7,446 nt of DNA, taken from positions 1 through 7,446 of the forward strand of contig CAYURR010000148.1 in assembly GCA_964446745.1 (NCBI GenBank), written 5' to 3'. The notes under the pieces are model-generated. The model had not been told where the DNA came from, did not search any database, and saw only the letters and a list, made by a program, of their open reading frames with translations. Shown in pieces: positions 1 through 6,296 of the stretch. Source of the DNA: CAYURR01 sp964446745. Its GTDB lineage: Bacteria; Bacillota; Clostridia; Lachnospirales; WQUN01. Position numbers and translations under genes: made by a program. Position 1 is the first letter of the stretch; the number at the start of each line of letters is the position of its first letter.

Positions 1-659
1 AATGGATACGCATACTCTATGCATATCCGGAGCATATATACCCGGAACTGATCGCGGAGATGGCACAAAATGACAAGGTATGTAAATACCTCGACATGCC
101 GATACAGCACAGCTCGACATCCGTACTCAAGCGCATGGGTCGCAGGAGCACCGAAGAGACACTGCGTAAGGTCATCGCGGATCTGCGCGCGGTCATGCCG
201 GAGATCTGCTTACGTACGACATTGATAACAGGCTTTCCGGGCGAGACGGACGCGGAGCATCAGGAGCTCATGGATTTTGTGAAGGATATGCGCTTCGATA
301 AGCTCGGGGTATTCAAATACTCACGCGAGGAGGGCACGCCGGCCGCACGCATGGAGCAACAGATCACCGCTGCTGTTAAAAACAAGCGTTACAAACAGCT
401 CATGACACTGCAAAAGGATATATCGTCCGAGATACACAGCTCGTTAATCGGTAAGACTCTGCGCTGTATCGTTGACGGGCGCGTCGCGGATGAGAACCAT
501 GAGACGGGTTATGTATATTGCGCGCGTTCGTACCGCGACTGCTATGAGATAGACGGCCTCGTCTTCTTCCACAGCGACGAGGAGATCATGACCGGTGAAA
601 TTGTGGAGCTGCGCATCACAAACGCGCAGGATTATGATAATTACGGAGTGATGGCTTAA
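1..659 (+). CDS. rimO: Ribosomal protein uS12 methylthiotransferase RimO, C-terminal part (5' end outside the window)
   Basis: The reading frame is already open at base 3 and encodes WIRILYAYPEHIYPEL before the first in-window ATG at 60, so that ATG is internal and the gene begins upstream. RimO is a radical-SAM enzyme that adds a methylthio group to a conserved aspartate of ribosomal protein S12. What is visible is the second half of the radical-SAM barrel (YLDMPIQHSS, then VLKRMGRR, then TTLITGFPGE, then FKYSREEGTPAA). A C-terminal TRAM-like domain follows, with the segments SYRDCYEIDG and ITNAQDYDNYG near the end. The SYRD-x-x-EIDG segment points to RimO rather than the related tRNA enzymes MiaB or MtaB. 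The N-terminal domain and the CxxxCxxC cluster motif lie outside the window and cannot be checked. The TAA stop overlaps the ribosome binding site of pgsA, and the two genes are only 14 bases apart. Confidence 0.95.
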   Translation, partial: WIRILYAYPEHIYPELIAEMAQNDKVCKYLDMPIQHSSTSVLKRMGRRSTEETLRKVIADLRAVMPEICLRTTLITGFPGETDAEHQELMDFVKDMRFDKLGVFKYSREEGTPAARMEQQITAAVKNKRYKQLMTLQKDISSEIHSSLIGKTLRCIVDGRVADENHETGYVYCARSYRDCYEIDGLVFFHSDEEIMTGEIVELRITNAQDYDNYGVMA

Positions 660-663
660 GGAG
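658..663 (+). promoter_or_regulatory. Ribosome binding site of pgsA
   Basis: AAGGAG lies 10 bases before the pgsA ATG at 674. Its first two bases are also the last two bases of the rimO stop codon. This supports the ATG at 674 and tight coupling of pgsA to rimO. Confidence 0.8.
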
Positions 664-673
664 TGATAATAAA

Positions 674-1207
674 ATGAACCTTCCGAACAAACTCACGATG
701 TTTCGGGTTGTTTTGATACCCGTGTTTTTGATTTTGTACTTGGCTAAACCATTTGGGGAACTGTCGGGGCCGTTTGCGCTGTTGGTGTTTTGTGTGGCCT
801 CGTTGACCGATGCGCTCGACGGACACCTCGCGCGTAAGCACAACCTTGTAACCAATTTCGGTAAGCTCATGGACCCGCTCGCGGATAAGCTATTGGTGAT
901 CTCCGCATTGGTAGCGATGATAGAAACAGGGATTGTGCCCGCGTGGATCGTGATAGTGGTCATCAGCCGTGAGCTTGCGATCACGGGCTTTAGACAATTG
1001 GCAGTGGAGCAGGGCAAGGTTATAGCGGCCTCGAAATTGGCGAAGTTTAAGACCATATCGCAGATGGTCTTTATCATCTATGCGCTGCTGGGGTATTTCC
1101 CGCTGTTCAATATGCCGTTGATGTTTATAATGGTCGCGCTGACCGCGCTTTCGGGTATCGAATATATCTATAAAAATTGGGACATAGTTGCGAGCGGGGG
1201 GATGTAA
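674..1207 (+). CDS. pgsA: CDP-diacylglycerol--glycerol-3-phosphate 3-phosphatidyltransferase (phosphatidylglycerophosphate synthase)
   Basis: This membrane enzyme transfers the phosphatidyl group of CDP-diacylglycerol to glycerol 3-phosphate, the committed step to phosphatidylglycerol. The complete CDP-alcohol phosphotransferase signature is present as D46-xx-D49-G50-xx-A53-R54-x8-G63-xxx-D67-xxx-D71, so all the metal and substrate aspartates are intact. The downstream SREL...GFR segment (98-107) and the ASKLAKFKT segment (119-127) are typical of PgsA. Hydrophobic stretches at about 10-25, 32-44, 73-98, 128-146 and 147-166 fit a multi-pass inner-membrane protein. The length of 177 aa is normal for the family. 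The start at 674 follows a good AAGGAG. The last base of the TAA stop is the first base of the cinA ATG (TAATG), which implies translational coupling. Confusion with other CDP-alcohol transferases is unlikely given the rimO/cinA/recA neighbourhood. Confidence 0.95.
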   Translation: MNLPNKLTMFRVVLIPVFLILYLAKPFGELSGPFALLVFCVASLTDALDGHLARKHNLVTNFGKLMDPLADKLLVISALVAMIETGIVPAWIVIVVISRELAITGFRQLAVEQGKVIAASKLAKFKTISQMVFIIYALLGYFPLFNMPLMFIMVALTALSGIEYIYKNWDIVASGGM

Positions 1208-2532
1208 TGAACGCCGAGATATTATGTGTGGGCACAGAATTACTTTTAGGGGATATACTGAACAGCAACGCGCAATACCTGTCGAGGGAGTTGGCGGCGC
1301 TCGGCATCAATGTGTTTTATCAGACAGTCGTGGGTGATAACCCCACGCGTTTAAAGGAAGCCTACCGTATAGCCTTTGACCGTGCGGATGCCGTAATCAC
1401 ATCGGGCGGCCTCGGGCCCACAGACGATGATCTTACGAAGGATATTGCCGCAGAATATTTCGGCAAGGGGCTTGAACTGCATAACGAATCATGGGAGCGG
1501 ATACAGGCGCATTTTGTCGGACGAAAGATAAATATAACCCCGAACAACAAGAAACAGGCCATGATCATAGAGGGTGCGACCGTACTGCAAAACGATAACG
1601 GTACCGCACCGGGGATATTTTATGAGGACACATCCGAGGGTAATACAAAGACCCTGATCATGCTGCCGGGACCGCCCAACGAATTGATCCCGATGTTTGA
1701 AAACCGTGTAAAACCGCTGTTGGAGGAGCGCACGAGCGACAAGCTCACGTCCCGCGTGCTCAAGGTATGCGGCATAGGCGAGAGTGCGCTCGAGGACATG
1801 ATCTCCGATATCATGCGCACGCAGACCAATCCGACAATCGCGCTGTATGCAAAGACCAGCGAGGTCTGGATACGGATCACGGCTAAGACGCAAAGGAAAG
1901 CATCGGACAACAGCTCTGTGGGTTCGGACCCAGATGCTATGGCATTGATCGCACCGGTTGAGGAACAGATCAGGCAGCGTATCGGCGCGAATGTATATGG
2001 AACGGACAATGACAGCCTTGCGTCGGTCGTGCTTGATGCTCTGGCAAAACAAGGCAAGACCCTCGCATGTGCGGAGTCCTGTACGGGTGGTATGCTGACC
2101 TCAAGGCTCGTGGACATACCGGGCGCGTCGAAGGTATTAAAGGAAAGCTGCGTTACCTACTCGAACGAGGCCAAAGAGGTGAGGCTCGGTGTGAAGCATC
2201 AGACATTGAGCATGTACGGTGCGGTCAGCGAACAAACTGCGGCGGAGATGGCAGATGGGATCGTACGCACGAGCGGCGCTGACGCGGGCATATCGATCAC
2301 GGGGATAGCAGGAGGGGAACCAATTGTCGGAACCGAAGCATCCGTGGCAAAGGCTTCAGGGGTAACGGAAAAGCCGAACGGGCTGGTATATATAGGGATA
2401 TGTATATGGGAAAAAGACAACCTCAATGTGACCGTCACGGAGCATCACTTCACGGGCAATAGAGATAAAATCAGAAGCCGTGCTGTGGTGACGGCATTGG
2501 ATTTGTTAAGGAGAAGAATACAGGGGGAATAA
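1207..2532 (+). CDS. cinA: CinA family protein: N-terminal MoCF-like domain plus C-terminal nicotinamide-nucleotide (NMN) deamidase domain
   Basis: CinA proteins pair a molybdopterin-binding-like/COG1058 domain with a PncC domain that deamidates NMN to NaMN in pyridine nucleotide recycling. The gene name comes from competence-damage-inducible expression in streptococci. The N-terminal domain (about 1-170) shows AEILCVGTELLLGDILN at the start, ITSGGLGPTDDDLTKD at 64-79 and LPGPPNEL at 153-160. The PncC domain (about 270-441) shows AESCTGG at 289-295, with the probable nucleophile S291, YSNEAK at 318-323, GAVSEQT at 338-344 and TGIAG at 365-369. I chose ATG 1207 (441 aa) over ATG 1177, because the family starts at MNAEILCVGTE and a G-rich site (GGGGGA, 1196-1201 plus 1202) lies just upstream. 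The 1207 start overlaps the pgsA stop by one base. Two parts depart from the family pattern. The linker at about 230-245 looks longer. The glycine-rich loop after TGIAG is replaced by about 17 unrelated residues (370-386), although EKPNGLVYIG then resumes. No frameshift is evident. Confidence 0.95.
   Translation: MNAEILCVGTELLLGDILNSNAQYLSRELAALGINVFYQTVVGDNPTRLKEAYRIAFDRADAVITSGGLGPTDDDLTKDIAAEYFGKGLELHNESWERIQAHFVGRKINITPNNKKQAMIIEGATVLQNDNGTAPGIFYEDTSEGNTKTLIMLPGPPNELIPMFENRVKPLLEERTSDKLTSRVLKVCGIGESALEDMISDIMRTQTNPTIALYAKTSEVWIRITAKTQRKASDNSSVGSDPDAMALIAPVEEQIRQRIGANVYGTDNDSLASVVLDALAKQGKTLACAESCTGGMLTSRLVDIPGASKVLKESCVTYSNEAKEVRLGVKHQTLSMYGAVSEQTAAEMADGIVRTSGADAGISITGIAGGEPIVGTEASVAKASGVTEKPNGLVYIGICIWEKDNLNVTVTEHHFTGNRDKIRSRAVVTALDLLRRRIQGE
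2522..2527 (+). promoter_or_regulatory. Ribosome binding site of recA
   Basis: AGGGGG lies inside the last codons of cinA and 8 bases before the recA ATG at 2536. It supports the upstream start and so the N-terminal extension of this RecA. No other site this strong precedes an in-frame start further in. Confidence 0.75.
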
Positions 2533-2535
2533 GAA

Positions 2536-3768
2536 ATGGCGGCAAAAAAAGATAAAGAGCCGAAGGATACAAAAGAGACAAAGGAAAGTAAATCAGGTAA
2601 GAAATCAGCCGCAAAGGATACGGCAAACACGCAGGATGACGCAAAGCACGAAGCCTTGATGAACGCGCTGTCGGGCATAGAAAAGAGCTTTGGTAAGGGT
2701 GCGGTCATGAAATTCGGTGACAGGCAAACGATCGATGTGCCTGTGGTCACCACGGGCTCGATCAGCTTGGATATCGCACTCGGCGTGGGTGGTTTGCCGA
2801 AGGGACGTATCATCGAGATATATGGACCCGAGGCCTCGGGTAAGACGACGGTCGCGCTGCACGCGGTTGCAGAAGTGCAAAAGCTCGGCGGCATAGCGGG
2901 TTATGTGGATGCGGAGCATGCGTTGGATCCCGTTTATGCTAAAAACCTCGGTGTAAATATAGACGAGCTTTATATCTCACAGCCCGACGACGGCGAGCAG
3001 GCGCTCGAGATAGCCGAGGCTATGGTGCGTTCGGGAGCAATCGATATCGTGGTGGTGGACTCGGTCGCGGCACTCGTGCCGAGATCGGAGATCGAGGGAT
3101 TGATGGGTGCGAGCCATGTAGGCGCACAGGCCAGGCTGATGTCCCAGGCCCTGCGTAAGCTCACGGGCATTACGAGCAAGACGAATTGTATAGTCATTTT
3201 TATAAATCAATTACGTGACAAGATCGGTGTGACCTACGGTAGCCCCGAGACCACAACGGGCGGACGCGCGTTGAAGTTCTACGCTTCTGTGCGCGTGGAT
3301 ATCCGCAAGACGGATACGATCAAGTCCGGCAACGACTTCATCGGCAACCGCACAAAGGTCAAGATAGCAAAGAACAAGGTCGCGCCGCCGTTTAAGATTT
3401 GTGAGTTCGATATTATGTACGGCAAAGGGATTTCAAAGGAGGGCGACATCCTCGACTTGGGTGCCGCGCTCGGTATCGTGGGCAAGAGCGGCACATGGTT
3501 CTCGTATAACGAGACCCGCCTCGGGCAGGGTCGCGAGAACGCAAAGGAGTTCCTAAACACACATCCTGAGATATGTCACGAAATAGAAAACGCGGTACGC
3601 AGCCATTACGGACTAAAGACGCTCGAAGCGCTCGAGTCCCCCGATAACTTTGTAAAACCCGGTGACATCAATGTCGACGACATCCTCGAGGGCGAACCGG
3701 ATTTGGAGGATTTGACCGTAGAGATAGATGATGAGGGATTGGATGAGCAACCAGACCAATTTGAATAA
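2536..3768 (+). CDS. recA: Recombinase RecA, with a charged N-terminal extension
   Basis: RecA forms ATP-dependent filaments on single-stranded DNA, catalyses homologous strand exchange and triggers LexA self-cleavage. The family core starts at about residue 38 (KHEALMNALSGIEKSFGKG). Walker A is GPEASGKT at 97-104, the catalytic glutamate is E127 in DAEHALDP, Walker B is IVVVDS at 171-176 with D175, and Q225 in FINQLRD begins loop L2. ATP-interface lysines K279 and K281 are in KNK. GISKEGDILDLG and RLGQGRENAKEFL are typical of Bacillota. The tail (376-410) is rich in D and E, as in other RecA proteins. At 410 aa it is about 50-60 longer than E. coli or B. subtilis RecA, partly from a lysine/aspartate-rich N-terminal segment of roughly 30 residues. 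Loop L1 (188-197) reads GLMGASHVGA, where most RecAs have acidic residues at two of these positions. Only three bases separate it from cinA, and ispF begins inside its 3' end. recX does not follow. Confidence 0.98.
   Translation: MAAKKDKEPKDTKETKESKSGKKSAAKDTANTQDDAKHEALMNALSGIEKSFGKGAVMKFGDRQTIDVPVVTTGSISLDIALGVGGLPKGRIIEIYGPEASGKTTVALHAVAEVQKLGGIAGYVDAEHALDPVYAKNLGVNIDELYISQPDDGEQALEIAEAMVRSGAIDIVVVDSVAALVPRSEIEGLMGASHVGAQARLMSQALRKLTGITSKTNCIVIFINQLRDKIGVTYGSPETTTGGRALKFYASVRVDIRKTDTIKSGNDFIGNRTKVKIAKNKVAPPFKICEFDIMYGKGISKEGDILDLGAALGIVGKSGTWFSYNETRLGQGRENAKEFLNTHPEICHEIENAVRSHYGLKTLEALESPDNFVKPGDINVDDILEGEPDLEDLTVEIDDEGLDEQPDQFE
3733..3737 (+). promoter_or_regulatory. Ribosome binding site deciding the ispF start
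   Basis: GAGGG, inside the recA 3' end, lies 5 bases before ATG 3743. The alternative in-frame ATGs at 3728 and 3731 have only a weak GAGA-like match upstream, so 3743 is preferred. Confidence 0.6.
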
Positions 3769-4249
3769 CATCCCGTTTAGGATCGGCAACGGCTACGACG
3801 CGCATAGGCTCGTCACGGGCCGCAAACTGATACTCGGTGGTGTGCATGTGCCGTATGACTTGGGGCTGTTGGGGCATTCGGATGCGGACGTGCTGCTGCA
3901 TGCGCTGATGGATGCGCTGTTGGGCGCGGCCGGAAAGGGCGATATAGGTAAGCATTTTCCGGACAATGTGCCGTCATATAAAGACATTTCGAGTATGATA
4001 TTGCTCCGAAAGGTCGCCGACATACTCAAACAGGACGGTTTTGTGACCGTCAACGTGGACTGCACGGTCGTAGCACAGAAACCGAAGCTGTCTACATATA
4101 CTGACACCATGGAACGCAATATCGCGGACTGCCTCTCTATTTCACCGGAATTTGTAAACATCAAGGCCAAGACCGAAGAAGGTATGGGTTTTACGGGTTC
4201 CGGAGAGGGAATAGCAGCCTACGCGGTAGCGCTTGTTACCGGAATTTAA
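3743..4249 (+). CDS. ispF: 2-C-methyl-D-erythritol 2,4-cyclodiphosphate synthase
   Basis: IspF converts CDP-methylerythritol 2-phosphate to the cyclic diphosphate and CMP in the MEP pathway of isoprenoid synthesis, and it normally works as a trimer. With the start at 3743 the protein is 168 aa, close to the usual 155-160 plus a short leader. RIGNGYDAHRL (13-23) supplies metal ligands D19 and H21, and LGHSDADVLLHALMDALLG (43-61) supplies H53. GKHFPD follows at 69-74. VAQKPKL at 110-116 and TEEGMGFTGSGEGIAA at 144-159 form the CDP-binding end, with the threonine before the acidic pair kept. The start lies inside recA, giving a 26-base overlap, so translation is probably coupled to recA. Starts at 3728 or 3731 would add up to five residues. 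ispD, often adjacent or fused to ispF, is not in the window. Confidence 0.97.
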   Translation: MSNQTNLNNIPFRIGNGYDAHRLVTGRKLILGGVHVPYDLGLLGHSDADVLLHALMDALLGAAGKGDIGKHFPDNVPSYKDISSMILLRKVADILKQDGFVTVNVDCTVVAQKPKLSTYTDTMERNIADCLSISPEFVNIKAKTEEGMGFTGSGEGIAAYAVALVTGI

Positions 4250-4270
4250 TAGGGGTATGGGATTATCATT

Positions 4271-4900
4271 ATGGGCTTTCGCGAATATGTAAATAATGTC
4301 AAGAAACGCGACCCGGCGTTTAAGTCGGTTATAGAGATATTACTGTATCCGAGCTTTTACGCGGTGGGATTTCATCGTGTCGCGCATTTCTTTTACAGGC
4401 ATCACCTGTTCTTTGCCGCAAGGCTTATTTCTCAATTTTCGAGATTTTTAACAGGTATTGAAATTCACCCGGGCGCAAAGATCGGTAGGCGGTTCTTTAT
4501 CGACCACGGCTGCGGGGTTGTAATAGGCGAGACCTGTGAGATAGGCGACGATGTGCTGCTGTATCAGGGGGTCACGTTGGGCGGCACCGGTAAGGATATC
4601 GGCAAGCGTCACCCGACGATCGGAAATAATGTTATGATCGGCGCGGGTGTAAAGGTGCTCGGCCCGTTCAAGGTTGGGGATAACGCGCGTATCGGTGCGG
4701 GCTCGGTCGTGTTGTCCGAGGTGCCACCGAACGCAACGGTCGTGGGCATACCGGGCCGTGTGATCACTCCAAAGGTCACGCAGCCGTACATGGATCAGGT
4801 ACATTTCCCGGATCCTGTGAGCATGGAGCTCTGCAGGCTGCGCCATCGCATCGAGGAATTGGAAAAACGGTTAGGAGATAAGAACCATGAGGATATATAA
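4271..4900 (+). CDS. cysE: Serine O-acetyltransferase (CysE/EpsC type)
   Basis: This enzyme makes O-acetyl-L-serine from serine and acetyl-CoA, the first and feedback-regulated step of cysteine synthesis. A short helical N-terminal region (1-60) includes RDPAFKSVIEILLYPSFYA, with D14 matching the substrate aspartate of the family. The left-handed beta-helix of hexapeptide repeats starts near 63 (IEIHPGAKIG) and contains the catalytic pair D78-H79 in FIDHGCGVVIGET. GGTGKDIGKRHPTIG (104-118) carries the second active-site histidine, H114. GAGSVVLSEVPPNATVVGIP (143-161 region) closes the helix. The C-terminal part from 181 is helical and charged, and it ends in ...NHEDI. The 209-aa length fits the short, Bacillota form. 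The gap after ispF is 21 bases; the ribosome site is weak (an AGGGG at 4251-4255 is rather far, and GGGA at 4259-4262 is closer). The last 14 bases overlap cysS. Confidence 0.95.
   Translation: MGFREYVNNVKKRDPAFKSVIEILLYPSFYAVGFHRVAHFFYRHHLFFAARLISQFSRFLTGIEIHPGAKIGRRFFIDHGCGVVIGETCEIGDDVLLYQGVTLGGTGKDIGKRHPTIGNNVMIGAGVKVLGPFKVGDNARIGAGSVVLSEVPPNATVVGIPGRVITPKVTQPYMDQVHFPDPVSMELCRLRHRIEELEKRLGDKNHEDI
4873..4879 (+). promoter_or_regulatory. Ribosome binding site of cysS, inside cysE
   Basis: AGGAGAT lies 7 bases before the cysS ATG at 4887 and within the last codons of cysE. It is one of the best Shine-Dalgarno matches in the window. It fixes the cysS start and implies that cysE and cysS are translated from one message. 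Confidence 0.8.
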
Positions 4901-6296
4901 CACATTAACCAGACAGAAAGAGACGTTTGAACCGCTCGTAGAGAACCATGTGGGCATGTATGTCTGCGGGCCGACCGTTTACAACCTCATACATGTCGGC
5001 AACGCGCGCCCTATCGTCGTATTTGATGCGATACGCAGGTATTTTATCCATAAGGGATATACGGTGACCTATGTGCAGAACTATACGGACGTGGACGACA
5101 AGATCATCAAGCGCGCAAAGGAAGAGAGCATCACGGAGCCCGAGATCGCCGAGCGTTATATCGGCGAGGTCGAGCAGGACATGGAACGTCTGAACGCGCT
5201 GTATCCGGATATCGCGCCGAGGGTAACGCGTGAGATACCGGAGATCATCGAAATGGTCGGAGAGCTGATCGAAAAGGGTTATGCATATCATGTGAACGGT
5301 TCGGTGTTCTTTTCTACCCGAAGCTTTGCAAACTATGGCAAGCTCTCGATGAAGAACCCGGATGATTTGGCAGCGGGCGCACGTATAGAGGTCGATGAGC
5401 AGAAGAGGGACCCGCTCGATTTCGTACTCTGGAAACCGACCACGGACTACGGATGGGATTCGCCATGGGGAAAGGGCAGACCGGGCTGGCATATCGAATG
5501 CTCCGCAATGTCTCGCAAATACCTCGGCAAGACCTTTGACATACACGGAGCGGGTGCGGACAATGTGTTCCCGCATAACGAGAACGAGGTCGCGCAGAGT
5601 GAGGCCGCGAACGGCCAAACCTTTGCGAGGTATTGGATGCATAACGGTATCATCAATGTCGACAGCGTAAAGATGTCCAAATCCTTAAACAATTTCTTTA
5701 CGGTGCGCGACATAGTAAAGGAATTTTCGTACGGCGTAGTCCGTTTCTTTATATTGAGCGCGCATTACCGCTCGCCGATAAACTTCAGCCATGAGTCCTT
5801 AACGGCGGCATCGAATGCGCTCACGCGCATCAAAAATTGCGTGACCGCGTTGCAGGAGAAGCTTGGGGTGTCCGCCATAGCTTCTTCGACGAAGCGTGAT
5901 CCAAAGGATTTCCCGGAGTTCCACACATATCTCGAGCGATTTGAAGCCGATATGGACGATGACTTTAATACGGCCGACGCGGTATCGGTGATCTTTGAGG
6001 CCGTAAAGCACGCGAATGTGAACATGAATGACTTCACTAACGCGCAGGCCGCCGAGATGCACGATATGATCATGCTGCTCTGCGGGATATTGGGCATAGA
6101 TCCGTTTGATATCAAATCCGAAGCATCACAAGATAACACAGGGTTAGCAGACGAAATAGACGCGCTAGTCGCTAAGCGTACTGAAGCGCGCAAGAACAAG
6201 GACTTCAAGACCGCAGACGAAATCAGAAATCAGTTGAACGAAATGGGCGTTGTGCTCACGGATACGCCGGACGGTGTCAAATGGAGCTTTAAATGA
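4887..6296 (+). CDS. cysS: Cysteine--tRNA ligase
   Basis: Class I aminoacyl-tRNA synthetase that charges tRNA-Cys with cysteine, using an active-site zinc to recognise the thiol. The N-terminus RIYNTLTRQKE is typical. C27 (YVCGPTVYN), C205 (WHIECSAMS), H230 and E234 match the four zinc ligands. The HIGH motif is HVGN at 36-39, and the KMSKS motif is KMSKS at 262-266 followed by LNNFFTVRDI. The DALR-type anticodon region covers about 350-430, and the end (KNKDFKTADEIRNQLNEMG, then DTPDGVKW) is the family's usual C-terminus. The length of 469 aa is normal. Two family motifs are slightly off: the usual HGGGxDL is HGAGADN (220-226) and the usual PHHENE is PHNENE (229-234), but both zinc ligands of that stretch remain. 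It overlaps cysE by 14 bases upstream and mrnC by 4 (ATGA) downstream. The window shows no cysteine T-box leader; if there is one, it lies further upstream. Confidence 0.98.
   Translation: MRIYNTLTRQKETFEPLVENHVGMYVCGPTVYNLIHVGNARPIVVFDAIRRYFIHKGYTVTYVQNYTDVDDKIIKRAKEESITEPEIAERYIGEVEQDMERLNALYPDIAPRVTREIPEIIEMVGELIEKGYAYHVNGSVFFSTRSFANYGKLSMKNPDDLAAGARIEVDEQKRDPLDFVLWKPTTDYGWDSPWGKGRPGWHIECSAMSRKYLGKTFDIHGAGADNVFPHNENEVAQSEAANGQTFARYWMHNGIINVDSVKMSKSLNNFFTVRDIVKEFSYGVVRFFILSAHYRSPINFSHESLTAASNALTRIKNCVTALQEKLGVSAIASSTKRDPKDFPEFHTYLERFEADMDDDFNTADAVSVIFEAVKHANVNMNDFTNAQAAEMHDMIMLLCGILGIDPFDIKSEASQDNTGLADEIDALVAKRTEARKNKDFKTADEIRNQLNEMGVVLTDTPDGVKWSFK

Noticed and set aside
609..629. 6-bp stem (CTGCGC / GCGCAG) near the end of rimO as a terminator
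   Set aside because: The stem is short, lies within the coding region and has no T-run after it; pgsA follows at once.
1177..1206. Upstream ATG that would lengthen CinA by ten residues
   Set aside because: The extra residues (MGHSCERGDV) are not family-like, lie inside pgsA, and the ATG at 1207 begins exactly where CinA proteins start.
1489..2117. Two long minus-strand open frames within cinA (187 and 165 codons)
   Set aside because: They overlap each other and the conserved cinA frame, and their composition (Cys, Arg and Ser rich) looks like a shadow translation.
2544..2550. Run of seven A at the start of recA as a possible slippage or programmed frameshift site
   Set aside because: It encodes two Lys codons of a lysine-rich tail. 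I see no stimulatory structure, and the shifted frame gives only a short arginine-rich peptide with no family resemblance.
4250..4270. Gap between ispF and cysE as a site for a T-box leader or promoter
   Set aside because: Twenty-one bases are far too few for a T-box, and no -35/-10 pair is visible around it.
4905..5642. A 245-codon open frame on the minus strand within cysS
   Set aside because: It is fully antisense to conserved cysS codons, has no recognisable domain and no good ribosome site, and is the kind of shadow frame that GC-ending codons create.
5880..5895. Small hairpin GCTTC-N6-GAAGC in cysS
   Set aside because: Five base pairs in coding sequence with no further support; expected by chance.
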